19,690 nt of DNA. Origin: Alteromonadaceae bacterium UBA2620 (GTDB lineage: Bacteria > Pseudomonadota > Gammaproteobacteria > Enterobacterales > Alteromonadaceae). Position numbers and translations under genes: made by a program. Below the pieces are notes generated by a model, which worked only from the letters and a program-made list of their open reading frames with translations, was not told the DNA's origin and did not search any database. The DNA is taken from contig DDJQ01000075.1 of the NCBI GenBank assembly GCA_002339125.1, forward strand, positions 21,121 to 40,810. Direction: 5' to 3'. Below, piece by piece: positions 6,458 to 12,986 of the stretch; the first letter of the stretch is position 1; every line of letters begins with the position of its first letter.

Positions 6458-7697
6458 ACTGTCCGAAACGCCAGTTGAACGGAAAGCCTGTCGGCTCGAT
6501 GATGGTTTCTAGCTGTTGATACCAAACGTCGTAAGCATGACGCATTTCATCCAGGTACTGATATTGGTTGTAGATAGCATCCAACCCTTTTTTGCTGTGG
6601 CCAATCATCAACTCGGCAACTTCTTGCGTCGTGATGGCAGACATTCGCGTTCGCATCGTTCTGCGAAGATCATGCATAGACCAGTGTTCCATCTCAATGC
6701 CAAGTGACCTGCGAGCCCAGATTTTCACATTGTTAGGAATAGTGGTATCAAAGCCATTTGTGGCAAGCTTTTCTTGTCCGTTCGCGGGAAACAAGTAAGT
6801 TGATTTGCTCATCTGCATCGCCAGTTCAATCAGCTCGATAGCAGGCCTAATCAATGGCCGCATGATCGGCGCTCCAATTTTCTCACCTTGTTTGCGGATC
6901 TCTATGGGCACTGTCCACATTGCAGATTGCAAGTCAAAGTGATGCTTTTCAGCTTGAATGAGTTCGCCCTTGCGCCCTCCCAATAAGAGAAGCAGTTTTA
7001 TGTAGATGCGATTCTTCTCAGTGATTTTTGACTCATGCAAATAGCGCCAAAGTATCCTTATCTCGTTGTCATTTAGCACCCGAGTTCGTTTGCCTTTCTT
7101 ACCGCCAACCTTTTTTGCTGTGATCCCAGCGGCAGCGTTAATTTCCAAAATTTGTTCATCAATCAGCCAGTCATAAAACTTGTGCAGCACAGACACCAGA
7201 CGTTCTGTGTTTGAAGGGGACGACTCCGAAACCTCACGAAGACAGTTTCGCAAGGACAATTCATTGATGTCAGTTAATGGGTACTTGCCAAGTCGGGGCA
7301 GCAAATATATTTCACTGCTGCGTTTTTGGTAGTGCCACGTTTTCTCCTTTAGCCCTTGCTTACCGGCAGAGTCTATCCAGTCTCGAAAAATCGATTCGAA
7401 GCTTTGGTTGGCAGAATACTTGGCCCGTTCCTGCTGTAGGTAGAGCTTGGGGTTTCTGCCCTGATCAAGTACCGCCCTTAACCTATCCAGCTCATTCCTA
7501 GCTTCAGCAAGCTTCATAAGTGGGTAAGTACCTATGTCTACCCGCTGTTGCTTGCCATCAAACCGATAACGAAACTGAAAAACAATTTTGCCCTTGGGCG
7601 ATACCCGAGCACTTAGCCCATCTCGGTCGGCTTTTACTACGGTTTCTTTTGCTTCTTTATTTAACCTGGCATCGAGCCAGCTAACTGATAACGCCAT
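6456..7697 (-). CDS. int: ICE integrase, tyrosine recombinase (P4/SXT type)
   Basis: 413-residue site-specific recombinase that would join ICE attP to prfC attB and, with Xis, reverse it. The N-terminal about 85 residues form the arm-binding DUF4102-like domain, about 97-185 the core-binding SAM-like domain, then the catalytic domain. Catalytic set: Arg242 (GGRKGEL), His342 and Arg345 (MHDLRR), His367 (IGHSKK) and nucleophile Tyr376 (AIYNQYQY), at the usual His+9 position. All are present, so it should be active. The ATG starts one base after the srpR stop and has little ribosome-binding sequence of its own, suggesting coupling to srpR translation. Convergent with xis. The match with the prfC junction supports the SXT subfamily. 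Confidence 0.93.
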   Translation of the reverse strand: MALSVSWLDARLNKEAKETVVKADRDGLSARVSPKGKIVFQFRYRFDGKQQRVDIGTYPLMKLAEARNELDRLRAVLDQGRNPKLYLQQERAKYSANQSFESIFRDWIDSAGKQGLKEKTWHYQKRSSEIYLLPRLGKYPLTDINELSLRNCLREVSESSPSNTERLVSVLHKFYDWLIDEQILEINAAAGITAKKVGGKKGKRTRVLNDNEIRILWRYLHESKITEKNRIYIKLLLLLGGRKGELIQAEKHHFDLQSAMWTVPIEIRKQGEKIGAPIMRPLIRPAIELIELAMQMSKSTYLFPANGQEKLATNGFDTTIPNNVKIWARRSLGIEMEHWSMHDLRRTMRTRMSAITTQEVAELMIGHSKKGLDAIYNQYQYLDEMRHAYDVWYQQLETIIEPTGFPFNWRFGQ

Positions 7698-7698
7698 G

Positions 7699-7968
7699 TT
7701 ATAAGCCCAGCCCTAGTTTTGATTTTAATGATTGTTTACGTGATTCTGCTTTGGGTTCTGGCGCTGTACTCTTAGAAGTAACTTCACCATCTGGTGCAAG
7801 ACCATCCACCGGTACAGATGTCGTGGATAGATTGGGTTGGCTCATGTGAATTAACCCAAAGGTGGCCAGCATCCGCAGACGCTCAGCGCGTTCCCGTGGC
7901 GGCGTCTTTTCTAATTCTTTGAGCAGTTCAGGGTGGCTCCCTGGGGGAATGTTGACGACAACTCTCAT
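7699..7968 (-). CDS. srpR: SrpR-like partition adaptor, small DNA-binding protein
   Basis: 89-residue protein encoded directly after the ParM-like gene (2-base gap) and before int (1-base gap). The N-terminal part MRVVVNIPPGSHPELLKELEKTPPRERAERLRMLA resembles a ribbon-helix-helix fold: one beta strand then two helices. The second half is Pro/Ser/Lys-rich and probably flexible, ending in a basic KSKLGLGL tail. In type II partition systems such a partner (ParR/StbB) binds the centromere and the actin-like filament. SXT/R391 ICEs carry the conserved srpMRC locus with this arrangement, which is the basis of the name; the protein is too short and divergent to identify from sequence alone. Confidence 0.72.
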   Translation of the reverse strand: MRVVVNIPPGSHPELLKELEKTPPRERAERLRMLATFGLIHMSQPNLSTTSVPVDGLAPDGEVTSKSTAPEPKAESRKQSLKSKLGLGL

Positions 7969-7970
7969 AA

Positions 7971-8945
7971 TCAGGCCCCATAAAACCAGAAGCCTCGGAC
8001 GTTCGCCAAAACAGACTGTTCCGGCACGATGATCTTGCTTCGTGAAAAAATCTCCTTGGCCGCTTCCTTATAAGCCATGGCTCCACCTCCGGCGATCAAT
8101 ACCAAGTCCGCATTGATGCTTTCGTCACGCATGGATTGGCGCATGGCTGTAAGAGCAACAGGCGCTACCTTTTTCATGGCAGCATTCAGATAAGGTGAAA
8201 TATCGACTTTTTCTCCAAATAGCAGCACCTGCAAGTCGCCGGTTCTCATGGCTTTTTCAAGTCGATCCATTCCGACTTTGGCACCGTGATCTTCCGAAAT
8301 CAGCTTATCAATGGTTTCCAGTAGCACGGACATTGCCTGAAGACTGGTTCCAGATGAGCTGTAGCGAATTTCTCCGGCCTCAAGGGCAACCCAGTCAACA
8401 GAAAAAAAGCCGGGATCTATGACGACGACACGACCTTCTTCAATCAAGCCCAAATCACCACCTGTTTGAACCAGATCCATATAGGCACCGGCAGGCTGCG
8501 GCAACACTTTGACGTCACGAACGGTGATGCTGCGCTTAGGCGTCACTTGATGGACACCTTTTAAACGCTGCACAAGGTCAGACTTACGTTGTGGTTCATG
8601 AAACTGGGAAACCGGTAATCCAGTGACAACCAAATCGATGGATTCTGTTTCAGCCATTAACAAGGCGGCATGAAAAAGCGCCTTATAGGTTTTTGTGGTG
8701 GGATATTCCGGGTGAAGCTCTCGTTCCCAGCTTTGAAGGCGTCCAGCTGGCACACCGGCGGCCCAACGCTCATTATCGACAGATACATACAAACAAGTTT
8801 CATCATCGCCTCCACCGATACGCTCCGGCATACGATCCGCAGGACCGGCTCCCGCAGGCAGAATAATGGTTTTCGGTTCACTGCCTGATTGGCCAATAGC
8901 CAGCTTCAGGTTCGAGTAACCGATATCTACGCCTAATACAAACAT
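7971..8945 (-). CDS. srpM: SrpM, ParM/StbA-like actin ATPase
   Basis: 324-residue actin-like ATPase that would form filaments to segregate the excised, circular ICE. Visible motifs are phosphate-1 LGVDIGYSNLKLAIG (residues about 4-18), phosphate-2 VVIDPGFFSVDWV in the middle and the adenosine motif VLIAGGGAMAY near the C-terminus. Start chosen at ATG 8945, with AGGAGA 5 bases upstream; a TTG 21 bases earlier is in frame but overlaps that ribosome site. It heads the leftward srpM-srpR-int unit, and the repeat-rich region directly upstream is the natural place for its centromere and autoregulated promoter. Length equals plasmid R1 ParM (about 320). Confidence 0.85.
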   Translation of the reverse strand: MFVLGVDIGYSNLKLAIGQSGSEPKTIILPAGAGPADRMPERIGGGDDETCLYVSVDNERWAAGVPAGRLQSWERELHPEYPTTKTYKALFHAALLMAETESIDLVVTGLPVSQFHEPQRKSDLVQRLKGVHQVTPKRSITVRDVKVLPQPAGAYMDLVQTGGDLGLIEEGRVVVIDPGFFSVDWVALEAGEIRYSSSGTSLQAMSVLLETIDKLISEDHGAKVGMDRLEKAMRTGDLQVLLFGEKVDISPYLNAAMKKVAPVALTAMRQSMRDESINADLVLIAGGGAMAYKEAAKEIFSRSKIIVPEQSVLANVRGFWFYGA

Positions 8946-8956
8946 ACTTATCTCCT

Positions 8957-9073
8957 GTGCACTCAAAGTGCTCTAACGGTTTTCAATCAACCGCGCTGGT
9001 CACGCTTGGGCATGCCCAAGTGCTCTGGCGGTTCACTCAAATGTCATTATCAGGATTCGGTGCACTGGCGGTG
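8957..9073. repeat. srpC: Candidate srpC centromere: direct repeats and a 16-bp palindrome
   Basis: Three direct repeats run upstream of srpM: GTGCTCTAACGGTT (8968-8981), GTGCTCTGGCGGTT (9020-9033) and GTGCACTGGCGGTG (9060-9073). CACTCAAA occurs at 8960-8967 and 9034-9041. Between the first two repeats is a perfect palindrome, CTTGGGCATGCCCAAG (9005-9020). ParM-type systems place iterated ParR sites in the promoter of the operon, so this fits srpC; the assignment is inference from position and repeats. Confidence 0.55.
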
Positions 9074-9409
9074 GGCAGAAAGGTGACAAATCCTTTCATC
9101 TATCTGCCTATTGCATTTTCGCAAAAGTATGAGAATAGGCGCTGTTTGGCGGCGGATGACTGAGCCAAAAAAATCGATACGCCAAACGTCGTTTGCATTC
9201 TGGCCTGAACTTGCCAAACGGTTTGTATTTTCATGGCAATACGTCTTTTTAGGCGTTTTTAAGTGAAATCGGCCTGTATCCCTTGTCAGGTATGGGATTG
9301 CGCGAGTTGATTTATATCGAGACGCCAAACAGCGATTGTTACGGCAGTTTTACGTTTGGCGTTTCGATCCAAAAGCCAAACGGATAGTGGTTTTGGCTTT
9401 TGGGGTTAA
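9074..9409. other. oriT: oriT region of the ICE
   Basis: No gene fits here, and the DNA is dense in inverted repeats built on GCCAAAC. A 15-bp pair with one mismatch joins 9316-9330 to 9354-9368. The same word, ATCGATACGCCAAAC, recurs as a direct repeat at 9173-9187. Smaller inversions are CAAACG/CGTTTG (9183-9195) and CAAAC/GTTTG (9215-9225). GGCAGA/TCTGCC and GAAAGG/CCTTTC occur at 9074-9108. A perfect 12-bp hairpin at 9369-9403 ends beside mobI. In SXT/R391 ICEs oriT is mapped to the intergenic DNA upstream of mobI, so placement is strong; the nick position cannot be read from sequence. Confidence 0.75.
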
Positions 9410-9856
9410 TTGGATGGGGAAATTGGTTTGGTAGAAATCGTCAATGAACAATGGAAATCAGAAGTATCAAATTTATTGCAGCAAGAAACGGACAGGCTAA
9501 AAGCGCTGGCACGAGCTGAAGTTGATGACTTTTGGGTTACCCATTACAAGGTTCGTGAAAATACGCCCTTTAAAGATTGGGGGCTGCTTGGTGTCCGTAT
9601 CAGAGACTTTAAGTATGGCTTTGGCATAGAGTGGTACATCAACAGTTTTCACGGTCAACGAGGCAAGCGCGTGGTCTTTAGTAAGGGACTGCGTATTTCA
9701 AAGACGAAGCTGAGATACGCATTTTTGGACTGCCAAGGTTTGGCCAAAGAATGGGAGCTAGCGCTGGCCATGGAGAAAGAGGAATTCTTCAGTGATGTTC
9801 GACGCCAAGTTGATAAGCTCAACATGTTGCGTCGCAGAGTGAACGCTTATTGCTAA
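9410..9856 (+). CDS. mobI: MobI-like auxiliary mobilisation protein
   Basis: 148-codon frame matching the place and size of MobI, the small protein required with oriT for transfer of SXT/R391 ICEs and IncA/C plasmids. It is charged and mostly helical, with an aromatic central segment (FGIEWYINSFHG) and a basic C-terminus (RRQVDKLNMLRRRV) suited to DNA binding; no enzyme motif is visible. No in-frame ATG exists in the first 100 codons. TTG 9410 gives the longest form; TTG 9428, with GGGGA 7 bases upstream, has the better ribosome site and would give 142 residues. It is divergent from srpM and flanked by oriT. It should help recruit the TraI relaxase, which lies outside the window. Confidence 0.75.
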   Translation: MDGEIGLVEIVNEQWKSEVSNLLQQETDRLKALARAEVDDFWVTHYKVRENTPFKDWGLLGVRIRDFKYGFGIEWYINSFHGQRGKRVVFSKGLRISKTKLRYAFLDCQGLAKEWELALAMEKEEFFSDVRRQVDKLNMLRRRVNAYC

Positions 9857-9860
9857 GTTG

Positions 9861-9880
9861 TAAATGGTTATAAATGGTTA
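9861..9880 (+). repeat. Tandem 10-bp repeat after mobI
   Basis: TAAATGGTTA occurs twice in direct succession, starting 4 bases after the mobI stop. Purpose unknown; it lies just upstream of the riboswitch-like leader and could be promoter or binding-site DNA. Confidence 0.5.
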
Positions 9881-9896
9881 TATCATTCGGTTCTAA

Positions 9897-10000
9897 CCTT
9901 AGGGGAGTAGTCTCTCAGTTTTTACTGTGATAACCGTCAACAGTCTCCGAACAGCAGTTCGTGGCGGTTATGTCCATACTTGGATTGACAAGACTTAAGG
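9897..10000 (+). promoter_or_regulatory. yybP-ykoY-type (Mn2+) riboswitch aptamer candidate
   Basis: CCTTA (9897-9901) pairs with TAAGG (9996-10000) as a closing stem. Directly after its 5' strand comes GGGGAGTAG (9902-9910), the signature loop of yybP-ykoY RNAs. A helix ATAACCG/CGGTTAT (9930-9936 with 9965-9971) follows, then CATACTTGG, matching the family's second conserved loop (CATACTCGG in E. coli mntP as I recall it), and ACAAGAC before the closing strand. These RNAs bind Mn2+ and commonly precede cation transport genes, as here. Family assignment is by conserved words and topology; covariance scoring was not possible. Confidence 0.68.
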
Positions 10001-10053
10001 CAAATGGCGCTCTCGGGGTGGAGAGTCTCGTTTGCCTTTGTCTAAACCACCCC
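9999..10053 (+). promoter_or_regulatory. Expression platform of the riboswitch
   Basis: A hairpin formed by GGCAAA (9999-10004) with TTTGCC (10031-10036) and CTCTC with GAGAG inside uses the same two G residues as the 3' strand of the aptamer closing stem, so the folds exclude each other. CTTTGTCT follows, a weak U-tract. The loop GGGGTGG (10015-10021) is also complementary to CCACCCC (10047-10053), just before the AAGGA of the small ORF, so a translational switch is possible. Confidence 0.5.
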
Positions 10054-10065
10054 AAGGAAATACTC

Positions 10066-10221
10066 ATGTCACAGCTAACCATCGTTATTACGATCAATCG
10101 ATTGGCGTCTTATGCCAGTGGAAATACTCGTAAATTTTCATTCAGTAAAGCCATTAAACAACTCCTAAACTGCACCTTCTGTAGTAATACGAGTCATTTT
10201 AAAAACGGGAGGTGCGCATAA
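10066..10221 (+). CDS. Small ORF (51 residues) between riboswitch and antiporter
   Basis: ATG 10066 is preceded by AAGGA with a 7-base spacer, a good ribosome site. The product is a basic, Ser/Thr/Asn-rich 51-residue peptide (MSQLTIVITINRLASYASGN to a C-terminal NGRCA) with two Cys in NCTFCSN and no recognised domain. Its stop TAA (10219-10221) overlaps the antiporter ATG by one base, the arrangement expected for coupled translation or a regulatory leader peptide. It lies downstream of the riboswitch platform. I do not recognise a homologue; it may be a leader rather than a stable protein. Confidence 0.45.
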   Translation: MSQLTIVITINRLASYASGNTRKFSFSKAIKQLLNCTFCSNTSHFKNGRCA

Positions 10222-11189
10222 TGTTAGTTGCTTCTTTAGCCATTCTAGCTGGCTTTATTTTATTAGTTTGGAGTGCTGACCGCTTCGTTGAAGGCGCAGC
10301 CGCGACTGCAAAATATGCAGGCATGCCGTCATTGCTAATTGGAATGGTCATTGTTGGTTTCGGTACGTCTGCACCTGAAATGGTTGTTTCTGCAATGGCG
10401 GCCATTGATGGCAATCCAGATTTAGCCCTCGGTAATGCGCTCGGCTCGAATATCGTCAATACAGGTTTAATTCTAGGGTTAACAGCTATTATTACCCCAA
10501 TATTGGTGCAATCAAAAATAGTCAGAAAAGAGATCCCTTTATTATTGCTTATTAGTTCTGCGCTCGGTTATTTCCTTTGGGATGGCTCGCTAACACGTTT
10601 TGAGTCTGTTCTTCTTCTGGTGGGGTTCTTTACCTTAATTGGCTGGAGTATTTACTCTGCTATGAGAGGTAAAGGGGATAAATTAGAAAGTGAAATGGAT
10701 CAAGAACTGGTTGAACACGAGATGCCTATCAAAAAAGCTATTTTTTGGCTGGTGATTGGCTTGATTCTTCTGATAGTGAGTTCACGAGTACTCGTTTGGG
10801 GAGCAGTGAGTATCGCAGAGGCACTGGGTGTTAGTGATTTAATTATCGGCTTAACGATTGTTGCTTTGGGCACGTCACTCCCTGAATTAGCAGCATCCAT
10901 TATTGCAGTTAGAAAAGGTGAGCATGATATCGCTATTGGCAATGTGGTGGGTTCTAACATGTTTAACTTACTCGCTGTCGTTGGTATCGCAGGCGTTATA
11001 TCGCCGATTACAGGTATGTCTTCCGAGGTTATGTCTCGCGACTGGTTAGTTATGATGGGTTTGACAATCGCCTTGCTATTTATGGCCTATGGATTTCGTG
11101 GTGCTGGACGGATTAACAGATTGGAAGGCGCAGGTCTGCTAATCGCATTTTGTGCTTACAACACTTGGTTAGTTTCGTCTGTGATTTAA
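10221..11189 (+). CDS. Calcium/cation antiporter, CaCA superfamily (YrbG-like)
   Basis: 322-residue inner-membrane exchanger with two inverted halves. The alpha-1 repeat shows GFGTSAPEM (46-54) and GNALGSNIVN (71-80); alpha-2 shows ALGTSLPEL (215-223) and GNVVGSNMFN (240-249). The paired Glu residues at the ends of these motifs form the cation site in the family. About ten membrane segments are visible, with a charged cytoplasmic loop around 150-172 (KGDKLESEMDQE). ATG 10221 is chosen: CGGGAGG ends 8 bases upstream and the start overlaps the small ORF stop. The Mn2+-type leader suggests Mn2+ export or exchange rather than only Na+/Ca2+ exchange; that substrate is inference. Confidence 0.88.
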   Translation: MLVASLAILAGFILLVWSADRFVEGAAATAKYAGMPSLLIGMVIVGFGTSAPEMVVSAMAAIDGNPDLALGNALGSNIVNTGLILGLTAIITPILVQSKIVRKEIPLLLLISSALGYFLWDGSLTRFESVLLLVGFFTLIGWSIYSAMRGKGDKLESEMDQELVEHEMPIKKAIFWLVIGLILLIVSSRVLVWGAVSIAEALGVSDLIIGLTIVALGTSLPELAASIIAVRKGEHDIAIGNVVGSNMFNLLAVVGIAGVISPITGMSSEVMSRDWLVMMGLTIALLFMAYGFRGAGRINRLEGAGLLIAFCAYNTWLVSSVI

Positions 11190-11257
11190 TAGCAAAATCA
11201 AAAATAATAAGTGGGCATGTGGATTCAACTCACATGCGCACAATGAAAGAGAGAGAT

Positions 11258-12091
11258 ATGAAAGATTCATTTATTCAATTTTGGCAAAATCATTCAGAGG
11301 CAATAGTAGCGCTTGGTTATAATTTAATCTTGGCTATTGTTATTTTGGTGGCAAGCTCACTTATTGCAAGAGCAGTGCGCAAAGCGATTCAAGACACTAA
11401 CTCTAAGTTGAAAAAAGTTGACGCGACCCTGATACCAATATTTTCAACCGTAGCCAGTTACGCGGTATATGTCATCGGCGGTGTATTTATTTTAGACATC
11501 TTTGGGGTAAATACTGCTAGTCTTATCGCTCTGGTTGGTGCGGCAGGTTTGGCAGTTGGTCTTGCGCTTAAAGATACGCTCAGTAACATCGCAGCTGGAA
11601 TCATGCTACTGATCCTTCGACCTTTTAAATCTGGAGATTTTATTGAGTTTGGTTCAACTCAAGGGACAGTTAAAGAGATAAATCTTTTTACAACAGTGCT
11701 TGAAACTATAGATGGATTGTATATTGCTTCCCCGAATAGCGTCTTATGGGGAAATAATATCAAAAACTTCACCCGTAATGGTAAACGACGGATGGATATT
11801 GTTGTTGGTATTTCCTATTCCGACTCCATAGATGACGCGTTTAAAATATTGCAAGGTGTTGCAGAAAATGAATCAAGATTGATGACTGATCCAGCGCCTC
11901 AGGTAATGGTTGCGTCCATGGCCGACAGTGCAGTAAATATTCAGCTGAGAGCATGGGCAACAAATGAAAACTATTGGTCAGCTTATTGGGATTTAAATAA
12001 ACAAGTAAAAGAAGCTATTGAAGCGGCTGGTCTGACGATTCCGTTCCCTCAGCGTACGCTCCACATTATCGAAAACTCAAGCAGCAAATAA
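11258..12091 (+). CDS. mscS: Small-conductance mechanosensitive channel, MscS family
   Basis: 277-residue membrane channel that opens on membrane tension and protects against hypo-osmotic shock. Three N-terminal membrane helices are visible (about 17-38, 58-80, 86-113). The pore helix TM3 carries the Gly/Ala-packed GAAGLAVGLALKDTLSNIAAG typical of MscS, followed by RPFKSGDFIE, the beta domain and the cytoplasmic cage. Length equals E. coli MscS (286). Start chosen at ATG 11258, downstream of a GAGAG run; ATG 11243 in the same frame is an alternative. It follows the antiporter by 68 bases and may share its transcript. Both are placed between mobI and rumB, as in other SXT/R391 ICEs. It ends 8 bases before the rumB stop, convergently. 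Confidence 0.9.
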   Translation: MKDSFIQFWQNHSEAIVALGYNLILAIVILVASSLIARAVRKAIQDTNSKLKKVDATLIPIFSTVASYAVYVIGGVFILDIFGVNTASLIALVGAAGLAVGLALKDTLSNIAAGIMLLILRPFKSGDFIEFGSTQGTVKEINLFTTVLETIDGLYIASPNSVLWGNNIKNFTRNGKRRMDIVVGISYSDSIDDAFKILQGVAENESRLMTDPAPQVMVASMADSAVNIQLRAWATNENYWSAYWDLNKQVKEAIEAAGLTIPFPQRTLHIIENSSSK

Positions 12092-12099
12092 AGAGAGCA

Positions 12100-12807
12100 T
12101 TACCATACTCGCGGTAACTGGTCCCAGCGTGTTGTATAAGCGGGAGACAAATGCTCTCGCTTCATCGACCAATCTTTCTTCGTACCTTGTCCAGCAAAGA
12201 AAACCTTTCCGGCACCGCTTTGGTTAATGGTGTCCAATACAGACATTAACTGCTGGCTATTAGAGCGGATCGATACGTCATCGAATAGTCCTGGTTGAAA
12301 CATGCCGGGATCGTAAAAGTCAGACAGCATGACGCCCGCTTTGGCATAACGAAAACCATCCTTCCAAATCCGCTTGAGTAAGTGATTGGCCAGCTCGATA
12401 AAATCCCGCGTGTCGCAACTGGGGATTAGCAATTCACCCGATGCAGAGTTGCTGTATTGCGGCTCGTTGTCCTTAAAGGGGCTGGTACGTATGAACACGG
12501 TCAGCACTTTGGCTTGCTGCTGTTCTTTGCGAAGCTTCTCAGTGGCGCGGGTTGCGTATTCACATACGGCCTCACGTAACAATTCAAATTGCGTTACTTT
12601 TACGCCAAATGAACGGCTACAGACGATTTGTTTCTTAGTTGGCGGGATCTCTTCAAGTTCAATGCACGACTCACCATTGAGCTCTCTGACGGTTCTTTCT
12701 AAAACCACTGAAAACTGGTCTCTGATGGCTCTAGGAGAGGCATTGGCTAGGTCTAAGGCTGTGGTGATACCTAACGCATTTAATCGCTTAGAAAGCCGTT
12801 TACCAAC
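12100..12807 (-). pseudogene. rumB: rumB 3' part (UmuC-like DNA polymerase V subunit), cut by an IS
   Basis: The C-terminal part of a Y-family polymerase of the UmuC group. Read leftward from the IS edge it begins K-R-L-S-K-R-L and continues through VVLERTVREL, CSRSFG, IRTSPF, KAGVMLSDFY, LFDD and the C-terminal HLSPAYTTRW, all matching UmuC order (thumb, little finger and beta-clamp contact region). Joined to the part at 15418, it restores V-W-G-V-G-K-R-L-S without any frame change. The open frame is interrupted only by the IS, so inactivation here is recent. RumA/RumB make an error-prone polymerase in ICE R391. Confidence 0.88.
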
Positions 12808-12910
12808 TGTTAATTTGCACCGCTATGGAGCCAGTTGACTTGCGGCGTAAAGGCACCACCTAATTTGCACCTAATGGCGCCACCGGATTTGCGGCTAATG
12901 GCGCCACTAA
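12808..12910. repeat. Left-end transposase-binding array of the IS21-type element
   Basis: Four copies of a roughly 25-bp unit, alternating between two forms: TTTGCACC at 12814, CTTGCGGC at 12839, TTTGCACC at 12864 and TTTGCGGC at 12888, each followed by a GGCGCCA-like tail. The 24-25 bp spacing equals well over two helical turns. Confidence 0.8.
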
Positions 12911-12986
12911 ATGCCCCTCTTTTTCCCTCAAACTTCATTGTAAATCGCGTATCTTTATGTCTACTTTTTAGACAAGGAGATGACGC

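Noticed and set aside
9961..10221. 86-codon reading of the leader ORF starting at 9961
   Set aside because: The first 35 codons run through the riboswitch-like structures and have no ribosome site; only the part from ATG 10066 has good initiation signals.
12093..12158. GAGAGCAT/ATGCTCTC inverted repeat near the mscS-rumB convergence
   Set aside because: 8-bp arms 50 bases apart, the right arm being inside rumB coding sequence, with no U-tract; likely chance.
12810..12910. Short regularly spaced repeats resembling a CRISPR array
   Set aside because: The 25-bp periodic words are end repeats of the IS21-type element, with inverse copies at its other end, and there are no unique spacers or cas genes.
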